NCBI GenBank assembly: GCA_045649415.1
Contig: JAZRPY010000003.1
Coordinates: forward strand, 1-38,773
Source of the DNA: CAKSQL01 sp045649415
Lineage (GTDB): Bacteria > Bacillota > Clostridia > UBA1381
DNA length: 38,773 bases
Direction of reading: 5' to 3'
Each line of letters starts with the position of its first letter. Position 1 is the stretch's first letter. Both the position numbers and the translations under genes were made by a program. Shown here piece after piece: positions 7,157 to 14,946 of the stretch. Below the pieces are notes generated by a model, which did not search any database, was not told the DNA's origin, and saw only the letters and a list, made by a program, of their open reading frames with translations.

Positions 7157-8053
7157 ATGACAAAAAGTAATTTTAAATCAGGCTTTGCCGCAATAATAGG
7201 GATGCCGAATGTGGGTAAATCCACATTGCTTAATAATCTCGCAGGGCAGAAGATTGCAATTATTTCGGACAAGCCACAAACCACAAGAAATAAGATTTTA
7301 GCAATTCATACAACTGATAAAAGACAAATAATATTCACAGACACTCCCGGTATTCATAAGCCTCATAATAAGCTTGGAGAATATATGGTTAAAATTGCAA
7401 AGGAATCTATGCAGGATACCGATGTTATAATATTTGTTGTGGATGCAACAAAGCCAATTCAGGAAACTGAAAGGGAAATTGCAAGGAATATAACCGATTT
7501 GGGTTTACCTTGTATTCTTGTTATAAATAAAATTGATGCAGTTAAAAAGGAAACACTTCTCCCATTGATTGCAGACTATAGCAGTCTATGTGAATTTGAG
7601 GAAATTGTTCCCATTAGTGCAAAAAGTGGTGACGGAATAAGCTTGTTGTTGGATAAGCTTGATGAATACTTAGAGGAAGGCCCACAATTTTTTGACGAGG
7701 ATATGGTTACAGACCAACCTGAAAAACAGCTTGCAGCAGAAATAATCCGCGAAAAAATGTTATGGCTTCTTGATAAGGAAGTGCCACATGGGATTGCGAT
7801 AAGCATAGAAAAAATGCAGGAAAGAGAAAAGCTTGTTACTATCTATGCAGACATATATTGTGAAAAGGCAAGTCACAAGGGAATTATTATTGGTAAAAAT
7901 GGTGAAATGCTCAAAAAAATTGGCTCACTTGCAAGAGGTGACATTGAGGATATGCTTGAAAAACAGGTTTATCTTCAGCTCTGGGTTAAAATTAAGCCTG
8001 ACTGGAGAAACTCAAATAATATGATTAAAAATTTTGGTTTTGAAAACGAATAG
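7157..8053 (+). CDS. era: GTPase Era
   Basis: A 298-residue Era GTPase that binds the 3' end of 16S rRNA and assists 30S assembly. G1 is GMPNVGKST at 15-23, G3 is DTPG at 62-65, G4 is NKID and G5 is SAKSG. A C-terminal KH domain has the GKNGEMLKKIG loop. Length is standard. ATG 7157 follows the dgkA stop without a gap; AGAGGA inside dgkA is the ribosome binding site. It belongs with phoH and ybeY in a ribosome-assembly cluster. Confidence 0.97.
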   Translation: MTKSNFKSGFAAIIGMPNVGKSTLLNNLAGQKIAIISDKPQTTRNKILAIHTTDKRQIIFTDTPGIHKPHNKLGEYMVKIAKESMQDTDVIIFVVDATKPIQETEREIARNITDLGLPCILVINKIDAVKKETLLPLIADYSSLCEFEEIVPISAKSGDGISLLLDKLDEYLEEGPQFFDEDMVTDQPEKQLAAEIIREKMLWLLDKEVPHGIAISIEKMQEREKLVTIYADIYCEKASHKGIIIGKNGEMLKKIGSLARGDIEDMLEKQVYLQLWVKIKPDWRNSNNMIKNFGFENE

Positions 8054-8084
8054 AAAATAGTGTCAGTATAATCAAATCATAAAA

Positions 8085-8112
8085 AAACCAACCTAAATAT
8101 AAAGGGAGGTTT
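8085..8112 (+). promoter_or_regulatory. Hairpin enclosing the yqzL ribosome binding site
   Basis: AAACC (8085-8089) pairs with GGTTT (8108-8112) and CCT (8092-8094) with AGG (8103-8105), across an AA/GA internal loop. The 3' side contains the Shine-Dalgarno AGGGAGG. It could limit initiation of yqzL, or be a weak terminator remnant after era. Confidence 0.45.
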
Positions 8113-8116
8113 TAAT

Positions 8117-8260
8117 ATGGATTTGGAACAAATAGCGTGGGATAGCTTTATTTTAAATGGTAATATAGAGGCATATTTATTGCATCTTGATTTGGATGCA
8201 TTTGAAAAAATGGGGTATATTTATGGAAAAGACGAAGGGGATAGTGATAAAACAAGCTGA
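8117..8260 (+). CDS. yqzL: YqzL-like small protein
   Basis: A 47-residue ORF beginning MDLEQIAWDSFILNGNIEAY. The pattern (aromatic residue, then F-x-x-x-GNI-x-x-YLL) and its position between era and recO match the small YqzL family of Firmicutes, whose function is unknown. A strong AGGGAGG lies seven bases before the ATG. Its last 38 bases overlap the start of recO in another frame, pointing to translational coupling. Confidence 0.75.
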   Translation: MDLEQIAWDSFILNGNIEAYLLHLDLDAFEKMGYIYGKDEGDSDKTS

Positions 8261-8963
8261 TTTTGGCGAACAAAATCGTATGCTCACAATCTTTACTGAG
8301 GATTATGGCTTGGTCAAGGCTGCTATTTATGGCGTAAAAAAAGGCAAATCAAAACAATCGGCAGCATCCCAGTTTTTATCTTATGGAGAGTTTATGCTCC
8401 ATTTCGGCAGAGGAGAGGTGGCAAATGTCAATTCAATAACCCCGATTGAAAGCTTTTTCCCGATTGCTGAGGATTTGGAAAAGCTTGCACTAAGCTCCTA
8501 TCTTGCCGAGCTTACATACTATTCGCAGAATTTAAATGTACCCAACCCTGTAATTTTAAGACTTATATTGAATACTCTCTATCTTGTTGCATACAAGAAT
8601 TATCCCATAAAAAAGGCAAAAGCTATATACGAATTGAGGATTGTAAAGGATATGGGATATATGCCACATATTTTAAATTGCTTGGCTTGTGGAAAAAAAG
8701 AGGATTTATCAGGATTTTCTCTTGAAAAAGAGGGCGTTTTATGTGCTGATTGCGGAAGAATAACAAAGGACACAATAAAGCTTGGGAAGGAAGCATATTC
8801 CTGCATGGGATATATTTTATATGCCGATGACAACAAGGTGTTTTCTTTTGATATTTCACCCGAGGCACAGAAGGAATTATCTGCCATTTCGGAGAGGTAT
8901 ATTTTAAAGTGTGCAGAGAGAGAATTTTCCTCTTTAAATTATCTAAAAAATGTCTTGACATAA
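8223..8963 (+). CDS. recO: DNA repair protein RecO
   Basis: A 246-residue RecO, a recombination mediator that helps load RecA on SSB-coated DNA in the RecFOR pathway. It has an N-terminal OB fold (GIVIKQADFGEQNRMLTIF) and a C-terminal helical domain with zinc-finger cysteines Cys153, Cys156, Cys174 and Cys177. ATG 8223 gives the canonical N-terminus; an in-frame upstream ATG would add 12 unrelated residues. It starts within yqzL. The promoter of the next gene lies in its final codons. Confidence 0.94.
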   Translation: MEKTKGIVIKQADFGEQNRMLTIFTEDYGLVKAAIYGVKKGKSKQSAASQFLSYGEFMLHFGRGEVANVNSITPIESFFPIAEDLEKLALSSYLAELTYYSQNLNVPNPVILRLILNTLYLVAYKNYPIKKAKAIYELRIVKDMGYMPHILNCLACGKKEDLSGFSLEKEGVLCADCGRITKDTIKLGKEAYSCMGYILYADDNKVFSFDISPEAQKELSAISERYILKCAEREFSSLNYLKNVLT

Positions 8964-8983
8964 TTAAAAAAAAATAGTACAAT
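8955..8983 (+). promoter_or_regulatory. Sigma-A promoter of the dCMP deaminase gene
   Basis: TTGACA (8955-8960) and TACAAT (8978-8983) with a 17-bp spacer. The -35 overlaps the last codons of recO. Confidence 0.75.
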
Positions 8984-8984
8984 G

Positions 8985-9053
8985 TAATCATAAACCAAAA
9001 CAAAACCAAAAAAAAACAAACAAATCAAAAATATAAACCCAAATTCAAAAAAA
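8985..9053 (+). promoter_or_regulatory. Guanine-free A/C-rich 5' leader
   Basis: These 69 bases contain no G on the coding strand and are mostly A with scattered C and T. The RNA could form almost no internal pairs. It lies between the predicted promoter and the AAAGGGATG ribosome binding region of the deaminase gene. Confidence 0.8.
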
Positions 9054-9068
9054 GGGATGTGTTTTAAA

Positions 9069-9557
9069 ATGACAAGACGAGATAAAAATAATTATTATCT
9101 TGATATTGCTGAAACTGTGGCAGAAAGAGGCACCTGTTTAAGACGAAATTATGGTGCTATTATAGTTAAAAATGATGAAATTATATCAACAGGCTATGTT
9201 GGAGCTCCGAGAGGAAGAAAAAATTGTATTGACTTAGGGAAATGTGTAAGAACTGAGAATAATATTCCAAGAGGAGAAAGATATGAAATCTGCCGAAGTG
9301 TTCACGCCGAAGCTAATGCAATCATATCAGCACAGAGAAGAGATATGATAGATGCGTCATTATATCTTGTGGGAATTGAAAAGTCCACAGGGGAATATGT
9401 TGAAAATGGAAATTGTTGCGCTATGTGTAAGCGTATGGTCATAAATTCAGGAATAAAAAATGTGATAATTAGGGACACAAAGGAAAATTATCGCATTGTT
9501 GATGTGTATGAATGGATAGAAAATGACGAATCCCTTGAATTCACAAAGGGATATTGA
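9069..9557 (+). CDS. Deoxycytidylate (dCMP) deaminase family protein
   Basis: A 162-residue zinc-dependent deaminase that probably converts dCMP to dUMP for thymidylate synthesis; it is the ComEB family. The zinc site is HAE at 79-81 with Cys117 and Cys120 in CCAMCKRM. The substrate-loop region VGAPRGRKNC follows GYVG at 42-45. ATG 9069 gives the usual N-terminus (MTRRDKNNYYLDIA) and leaves AAAGGG nine to twelve bases upstream; the in-frame ATG at 9057 overlaps that site. It has its own promoter and unusual leader. Deoxycytidylate is the best substrate guess from family; sequence alone does not exclude a related nucleotide. Confidence 0.88.
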   Translation: MTRRDKNNYYLDIAETVAERGTCLRRNYGAIIVKNDEIISTGYVGAPRGRKNCIDLGKCVRTENNIPRGERYEICRSVHAEANAIISAQRRDMIDASLYLVGIEKSTGEYVENGNCCAMCKRMVINSGIKNVIIRDTKENYRIVDVYEWIENDESLEFTKGY

Positions 9558-9590
9558 TATACATATTAAAGAAAGGATGGGAAATGAGCT

Positions 9591-12122
9591 ATGGCTGAAT
9601 TTGCAGTAGTTGATATACCTGTTAGTGCAAGAATACCAAGGATAATTGAAAGAATGTTTCGTGAGCTTCCTGAGATTGAGGCAGATAGAGCAATTCTCTT
9701 AACAGAGAGCTACAAGGAAACTGAAAATCTTCCTATAATAAAAAGAAGGGCAATTGCCTTTGCACACATACTAGAAAATTTACCGATTGTAATTAGAGAG
9801 GAAGAACTGATTGTTGGCAGTGCAACCAAAAAGCCGAGAGGCTGTCAGGTTTTCCCTGAGTATTCATATGAATGGCTTCAGGATGAGTTTGATACAGTTG
9901 CAACTCGTTCGGCAGACCCCTTCTACATATCAGAGGAAACAAAAGCGGCATTAAATAAGGTGTACCCATATTGGAAGGGCAAGACCACAAGTGAGCTTGC
10001 TTCATCATATATGGCACCTGAAACTCTTATTGCTATGAAGCACAATATTTTCACACCAGGAAACTACTATTACAACGGTGTGGGACATGTTACTGTTGAC
10101 TATGGTAAAATTTTAAAAATTGGTTATAAGGGCTTGATTGAAGAGGCTGCAAGGGAATTGGCGTCTTGTGATGTGTCCGATGCAGATTATCCAAAAAAGA
10201 GAGAATTTTTAGAGTCGGTTATAATTTCAGCGAAGGCAGCTATATTATATGCGCAAAGATATTCCGAGCTTGCAAAACAACTTGCTAAAAATGAAAAGGA
10301 CGAGAATAGGAAAAAGGAACTTTTACAGATTAGTAAAAATTGCAGTAGAGTTCCTGAAAATCCTGCAGAAAGTTTTATGGAGGCTTGTCAGTCTTTCTGG
10401 TTTATCCAGATGCTTTTGCAGATTGAGTCAAGTGGACATTCAATCTCTCCCGGACGATTTGACCAATATATGTATCCATACTATAAAAATGATATAGACA
10501 GTGGAAAAATCACAAGGATAGAGGCACAGGAGCTTATTGATTGCATATGGGTTAAACTGAATGACTTAAATAAGGTCAGGGATGCTGCATCTGCAGAAGG
10601 ATTTGCAGGATATAGTTTGTTCCAGAACCTATGTGTTGGTGGACAAACCGAGGAAGGTTTAGATGCAACAAATGACCTTTCGTATTTGTGCATTCAGGCG
10701 TCTATGCATACTCAACTTCCACAACCATCCTTCTCAACAAGAGTATGGAATGGAACTCCTGACGAGTTCTTATATAAGTGTGCAGAATTAACAAGAACAG
10801 GTGTAGGCTTGCCTGCATACTACAATGACGAGGTTATTGTTCCTGCATTGATGTCAAGAGGCTTAACCATTGAAGAGGCAAGGGACTATAATATAATCGG
10901 TTGTGTTGAGCCACAAAAATCAGGAATGACAGATGGCTGGCATGATGCTGCATTCTTTAATATGTGCAGACCTTTGGAATTGGTATTCTCAAATGGCGAA
11001 GAGGACGGAGAGCTTGTTGGTGTAAAAACAGGCAAGGTTGAGGATATGAAGACCTTTGATGAATTCTATGATGCATATAAAAAGCAGATGCACTACCAGA
11101 TTAAGCTATTGGTAAATGCAGATAATGCAATAGATGTGGCTCATTCTGAAAGATGTCCACTACCTTTCCAATCCTCAATGGTTAAGGATTGTATAAAAAG
11201 AGGAAAGAGTATGCAGGAGGGTGGAGCAGTATATAATTTCACAGGACCTCAGGGCTTTGGTATTGCTAATATGACAGATGCTCTTTATGCTATAAAGACC
11301 TTGGTATTTGAAGAGGGTAAATATACTCTTGGAGAATTTAAGGAGGCACTTTCCAAAAACTATGGTCACGGACTCAATCCCGACCAGGCAGAAAAGGCAA
11401 CAAGTCAGGTTGTTATGGAGCTTGCAAACAAGGGCGTGACAGTTACACAAGCACAGATTGCAAATATCTTCAAGGGCTTGTTGGAAGGAACTGCAACAAA
11501 GGAAGAAAAAGTAAAATTTGATAAATTGCTTAAGGATATAGACAGAGTTCCAAAGTACGGAAATGATGTCTATGAGGTGGATATGTTTGCAAGAGATGTT
11601 GCATATGTGTACACAAGAGAGCTTGAAAAGTATAAAAATCCAAGAGGAGGAATGTTCCAGGCAGGCTTATACCCTGTGTCTGCAAATGTTCCTTTGGGAC
11701 AACAAACAGGTGCAACTCCTGATGGCAGACTGGCACATACCCCTGTTGCAGATGGTGTTGGTCCATGTTCAGGTAAGGACACAAATGGTCCTACCTCTGC
11801 TGCAAACTCAGTTGCAAAGCTTGACCATGCAATTGCATCCAATGGTACTTTATATAATCAGAAGTTCCATCCGTCAGCATTGGCAGGAGTAGATGGAATT
11901 TGGAAGTTCACTTCATATATCCGTGCTTTCTTTGACCAGAAGGGAATGCATATGCAGTTCAATGTGGTAAGTAAGGAAACCTTGTTGGATGCACAAAAGC
12001 ATCCTGAGAACTATAAGAATCTTGTTGTGAGAGTGGCAGGCTATAGTGCGTTGTTCACAACCCTGTCAAAGTCCCTGCAGGATGATATTATCAACAGAAC
12101 TGAACAGGCGTTCAATAGATAA
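9591..12122 (+). CDS. Glycyl radical enzyme, glycerol/1,2-propanediol dehydratase type
   Basis: An 843-residue glycyl radical enzyme. The active-site loop is GCVEPQ with thiyl Cys438 and Glu440, the C-terminal radical loop RVAGYSALF puts the glycyl radical at Gly817, and candidate substrate residues are His166, His283-Ser284 and Asp452 in GWHDAAFF. The Glu two residues after the Cys and the GWHDAAFFN segment are typical of B12-independent glycerol and propanediol dehydratases rather than pyruvate formate-lyase or choline lyase. The expected reaction is radical dehydration of a vicinal diol to an aldehyde. The gene is followed 12 bases later by its activase. No aldehyde or alcohol dehydrogenase, microcompartment shell gene or diol-uptake gene lies nearby, so the substrate stays open. 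Confidence 0.88.
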   Translation: MAEFAVVDIPVSARIPRIIERMFRELPEIEADRAILLTESYKETENLPIIKRRAIAFAHILENLPIVIREEELIVGSATKKPRGCQVFPEYSYEWLQDEFDTVATRSADPFYISEETKAALNKVYPYWKGKTTSELASSYMAPETLIAMKHNIFTPGNYYYNGVGHVTVDYGKILKIGYKGLIEEAARELASCDVSDADYPKKREFLESVIISAKAAILYAQRYSELAKQLAKNEKDENRKKELLQISKNCSRVPENPAESFMEACQSFWFIQMLLQIESSGHSISPGRFDQYMYPYYKNDIDSGKITRIEAQELIDCIWVKLNDLNKVRDAASAEGFAGYSLFQNLCVGGQTEEGLDATNDLSYLCIQASMHTQLPQPSFSTRVWNGTPDEFLYKCAELTRTGVGLPAYYNDEVIVPALMSRGLTIEEARDYNIIGCVEPQKSGMTDGWHDAAFFNMCRPLELVFSNGEEDGELVGVKTGKVEDMKTFDEFYDAYKKQMHYQIKLLVNADNAIDVAHSERCPLPFQSSMVKDCIKRGKSMQEGGAVYNFTGPQGFGIANMTDALYAIKTLVFEEGKYTLGEFKEALSKNYGHGLNPDQAEKATSQVVMELANKGVTVTQAQIANIFKGLLEGTATKEEKVKFDKLLKDIDRVPKYGNDVYEVDMFARDVAYVYTRELEKYKNPRGGMFQAGLYPVSANVPLGQQTGATPDGRLAHTPVADGVGPCSGKDTNGPTSAANSVAKLDHAIASNGTLYNQKFHPSALAGVDGIWKFTSYIRAFFDQKGMHMQFNVVSKETLLDAQKHPENYKNLVVRVAGYSALFTTLSKSLQDDIINRTEQAFNR

Positions 12123-12134
12123 AGGGGAAATAAG

Positions 12135-12923
12135 ATGAACGATTTATATGGAGTCAAGGGTAGAATTTTTGAAATCCAGAAATATTCTATCCATGACGGA
12201 CCGGGAATAAGAACAATAGTATTTTTAAAAGGCTGTGCCTTTCGATGCAAATGGTGTTGTAATCCTGAGTCCCAGAGCTTTGATATAGAAACAATGAATG
12301 TTATGGGCAGTGAAAAAACAGTTGGCTATGACACAACTGTGGGTGAGGTTATAAAGGAGATTAAAAAGGATATGCCATACTATCGCCGTTCGGGTGGTGG
12401 AGTAACACTTTCAGGTGGAGAATCACTTCTACAGCCTGAATTTGCAGTGGCACTATTAAAATCCTGTCACGAACTTGGTATAAACACTGCTATTGAAACA
12501 ACAGGCTTTCAAAAATTTGAGGTTATAAAAGAATATCTTCCTCATCTTGATTATATACTTATGGATATTAAGCACACAAATGATGCAAAGCACAAGGAAT
12601 TCACAACAAAGTCTAATGCACTTGTGCTTGAAAATGCAAGAAAAATTGCAGAAAGTGGTGCAAACTTAACTATAAGAGTGCCTGTTATTCCGGGATTTAA
12701 TGACACTGAGAGTGAAATAATGCAGATTGCAAAATTTGCAAAGAGTCTGCCCGGTATCAATGAACTTCATCTTTTGCCATATCATAGAATGGGAGAGGAT
12801 AAATACACATGGTTGGGAAGAGAATATCAGTTAAAGGGTGTTGTACCTCCCGACAATGATGAAATGGAAAAATTGCTTATGGCAGCTGCTAAAACGGGAA
12901 TTAAGTGTCAGATTGGTGGCTAA
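12135..12923 (+). CDS. Glycyl radical enzyme activating enzyme (radical SAM)
   Basis: A 262-residue radical-SAM activase that installs the glycyl radical on the dehydratase encoded just upstream. It has the HDGPGIRT motif, the radical-SAM cysteines Cys34, Cys38 and Cys41 (CAFRCKWC), the SGGES SAM-binding motif and the C-terminal LPYHRMGEDKY segment. Dehydratase-type activases usually carry an extra ferredoxin-like insert with two 4Fe-4S clusters after the CxxxCxxC loop; here that stretch (residues about 47-70) has no cysteines and the protein is about 40 residues shorter, more like the pyruvate formate-lyase activase. The last base triplet begins a tandem repeat. Confidence 0.92.
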   Translation: MNDLYGVKGRIFEIQKYSIHDGPGIRTIVFLKGCAFRCKWCCNPESQSFDIETMNVMGSEKTVGYDTTVGEVIKEIKKDMPYYRRSGGGVTLSGGESLLQPEFAVALLKSCHELGINTAIETTGFQKFEVIKEYLPHLDYILMDIKHTNDAKHKEFTTKSNALVLENARKIAESGANLTIRVPVIPGFNDTESEIMQIAKFAKSLPGINELHLLPYHRMGEDKYTWLGREYQLKGVVPPDNDEMEKLLMAAAKTGIKCQIGG

Positions 12924-12970
12924 ATTTTAATATTTTCCTTTAAATTTTAATATTTTCCTTTAAATTTTAA
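12921..12970 (+). repeat. 20-bp tandem repeat, 2.5 copies
   Basis: The unit TAAATTTTAATATTTTCCTT occurs at 12921-12940 and exactly again at 12941-12960, with a 10-base partial copy at 12961-12970. The first TAA is the activase stop codon. No stem-loop is formed. Confidence 0.92.
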
Positions 12971-12978
12971 AATAATGC

Positions 12979-13007
12979 TTGCTTTTTTTAAAAGCCTGTG
13001 TTATAAT
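12979..13007 (+). promoter_or_regulatory. Sigma-A promoter of the rimP-nusA-infB operon
   Basis: TATAAT at 13002-13007 with an extended -10 TG at 12999-13000 and a partial -35 TTGCTT (12979-12984), 17-bp spacing. Confidence 0.75.
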
Positions 13008-13034
13008 GACAGTAATATCGAATAAAGTTTTTTC

Positions 13035-13065
13035 GAAAGAGTGGGTTTTAATAACTCACTCTTTC
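13035..13065 (+). promoter_or_regulatory. Leader hairpin before rimP
   Basis: GAAAGAGTG (13035-13043) pairs perfectly with CACTCTTTC (13057-13065), with a possible inner GTT/AAC extension. It starts about 28 bases after the -10, so it lies at the 5' end of the transcript, 30 bases before the rimP start. The following ATATTTATT is too poor in T for a clear terminator. It could be a binding site, attenuator or stability element. Confidence 0.7.
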
Positions 13066-13094
13066 ATATTTATTGTGATAAGAAAGGAGAGCAT

Positions 13095-13553
13095 ATGAAA
13101 AATTCCATTGAACAATCAGTTCTCAATCTTGCAGAGCCTATTTCTGAGGAGCTTGGAGTATATGTGGTGGATGTCACATCAAAAAAGGAGGACGGACAAA
13201 GGGTTTTGAGAATTTTTATTGATAAGTCCGGTGGAGTAGGACTTGACGACTGCGAAGCCTTCTCCCGTGCCATTGACCCTGTGCTTGATGAGGCTGACCT
13301 GATTAAAGAAGCATATAGCTTAGAGATTTCATCACCGGGAGTGGACAGAAAGCTCACTGAGGAAAGAGAGTTTTTGTATTATATAGGCAGAGAAGTGGAC
13401 ATAAAGCTATATAAAGCAATTGACAATGAAAAGGAATTCACAGGAATACTCACCGACTATTCAGATGATATCATAACCCTTATGGTTAATGGAAAAGAAA
13501 TGAAAATAAAAAAACAAGAGGCAGTTTATGTATGTCTGCATTTTGAGTTTTAA
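13095..13553 (+). CDS. rimP: Ribosome maturation factor RimP
   Basis: A 152-residue RimP (YlxS), needed for 30S subunit maturation. The N-terminal domain shows GVYVVDVTSKKEDGQRVLRI, then DDCEAFSRAIDPVLDE and the signature SLEISSPGVDRKL; an SH3-like C-terminal domain follows. ATG 13095 has AAAGGAGA directly upstream; a GTG at 13041 lies inside the leader hairpin and is not credible. First gene of the operon running to rbfA. Confidence 0.95.
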   Translation: MKNSIEQSVLNLAEPISEELGVYVVDVTSKKEDGQRVLRIFIDKSGGVGLDDCEAFSRAIDPVLDEADLIKEAYSLEISSPGVDRKLTEEREFLYYIGREVDIKLYKAIDNEKEFTGILTDYSDDIITLMVNGKEMKIKKQEAVYVCLHFEF

Positions 13554-13588
13554 ATTAAATATACTAAAGGAAAGGATGATTTTTAAAA

Positions 13589-14665
13589 ATGAATAAGGAG
13601 CTATTAAAGGCATTGACAGAGATTTGTGAGGAAAAGGGTATTGAGAAGGATGTTATCCTTGATGCTCTTGAGGCAGCATTGGTTGCAGCCTACAAAAGAA
13701 ATTTCAATTCTGCACAGAATGTTGAGGTGCAATTGAATAGGAAAACAGGCGTGGTAAAGGTAGTTGCAAAAAAAGAAGTTATAGAGCTTGTTGAAGAGGA
13801 TATGCAACAGACTTATATTTCCTTGAAGGACGCAAGAGAAATTACTGCTACCTATGAGATTGGTGATATTGTTGATGTTGAGGTAACACCGAAGGATTTC
13901 GGAAGAATTGCCGCAATGACTGCAAAACAGGTTATCACCCAGAGAATAAGAGAAGCTGAAAGAGATGTTTTATATGAGGAATATCAAAAGCGTGAAAATG
14001 AGCTTATCTCAGGAAAGATAGAAAGAATGGAAAGAGGCAATATCTATGTGGATATTGGCAAAATGGAAGCAATCCTGCCTGCAAATGAAATTCCACAAAC
14101 TGAGCAACCTATAACAGAACATTTCAAAATCCATCAGCATGTGAGTGCATATATCAGCGAAGTAAGGAATGTAACAAAGGGAATGCAGGTTGTTCTTTCA
14201 AGAACACATCCGGGCTTAGTAAGAAGACTTTTTGAAAGAGAAGTTCCCGAAATTGCAGATGGTATTGTTGAAATCAAGAGTATTGCACGTGAGGCAGGCT
14301 CAAGAACAAAAATCGCAGTATATTCCGAGGACGAAAATGTGGATGCTCAGGGTGCTTGTATTGGTGCTAAGGGTATAAGAGTCCAGAATATAGGTGACGA
14401 GCTTGGAGAGGAAAAGATTGATATAATTAAGTGGAGTGAGGATCCGTCAGAGTTTATTGCGGCAAGTCTTAGTCCATCAAAGGTTTTATCAGTTATAGTT
14501 AATGAGGAAGAAAAATCAGCGAGCGTTACAGTGCCCGAATATCAATTGTCACTTGCAATCGGCAAGGCAGGACAGAATGTTCGTTTAGCTGCAAGACTCA
14601 CAGGCTGGAAGATAGATATTATATCTACTGCTGATGAAAAGAGCTATATAATCGGAGAAGAATAA
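13589..14665 (+). CDS. nusA: Transcription termination/antitermination factor NusA
   Basis: A 358-residue NusA, which binds RNA polymerase and nascent RNA to control pausing, termination and antitermination. The NusA N-terminal domain (LLKALTEICEEKGIEKDVIL) is followed by an S1 domain (ISGKIERMERGNIYVDIG), KH1 (GAKGIRVQNIGDELGEEKIDII) and KH2 (AIGKAGQNVRLAARLTGWKIDI). It lacks the C-terminal acidic repeats found in proteobacteria, as usual for Firmicutes. It lies 35 bases after rimP. Confidence 0.97.
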   Translation: MNKELLKALTEICEEKGIEKDVILDALEAALVAAYKRNFNSAQNVEVQLNRKTGVVKVVAKKEVIELVEEDMQQTYISLKDAREITATYEIGDIVDVEVTPKDFGRIAAMTAKQVITQRIREAERDVLYEEYQKRENELISGKIERMERGNIYVDIGKMEAILPANEIPQTEQPITEHFKIHQHVSAYISEVRNVTKGMQVVLSRTHPGLVRRLFEREVPEIADGIVEIKSIAREAGSRTKIAVYSEDENVDAQGACIGAKGIRVQNIGDELGEEKIDIIKWSEDPSEFIAASLSPSKVLSVIVNEEEKSASVTVPEYQLSLAIGKAGQNVRLAARLTGWKIDIISTADEKSYIIGEE

Positions 14666-14688
14666 TATAACTTGAAAGGAAGCTGAAA

Positions 14689-14946
14689 ATGGCAAAGCAT
14701 ATCCCCATGAGAATGTGCGTAGGCTGCAGACAGATGCATCCTAAGGATGATTTGATTAAAGTGACACTGAAAAATAATGAAATTGAGATTGACTTTAAAA
14801 AGAAGAATGAAGGAAGAGGCGCTTATTTTTGTAAAAGTATAGAGTGTATCGGACTTGCAAAAAAGAAAAAGGCACTTTCAAAGCATTTTAAAATGCCTGT
14901 TTCTGAGGAAATTTACGATAAGGCTATGGAGTATATAGATGGATAA
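14689..14946 (+). CDS. ylxR: YlxR family RNA-binding protein
   Basis: An 85-residue YlxR (RnpM) family protein. The hallmark CVGCRQMHPKDDLIKV opens the protein, and GRGAYFCKSIEC follows. The Bacillus member binds the RNase P RNA and modulates its activity; transfer of that role here is by family. It overlaps the next gene by eight bases. Confidence 0.92.
   Translation: MAKHIPMRMCVGCRQMHPKDDLIKVTLKNNEIEIDFKKKNEGRGAYFCKSIECIGLAKKKKALSKHFKMPVSEEIYDKAMEYIDG

Noticed and set aside
8044..8072. TATAAT after era as a promoter for yqzL-recO
   Set aside because: The -10 is perfect, but no -35 or extended -10 is present at the right distance.
11530..11892. Several overlapping open frames on both strands within the dehydratase gene
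   Set aside because: They are shadows of a clearly coding glycyl radical enzyme reading frame and have no family features.
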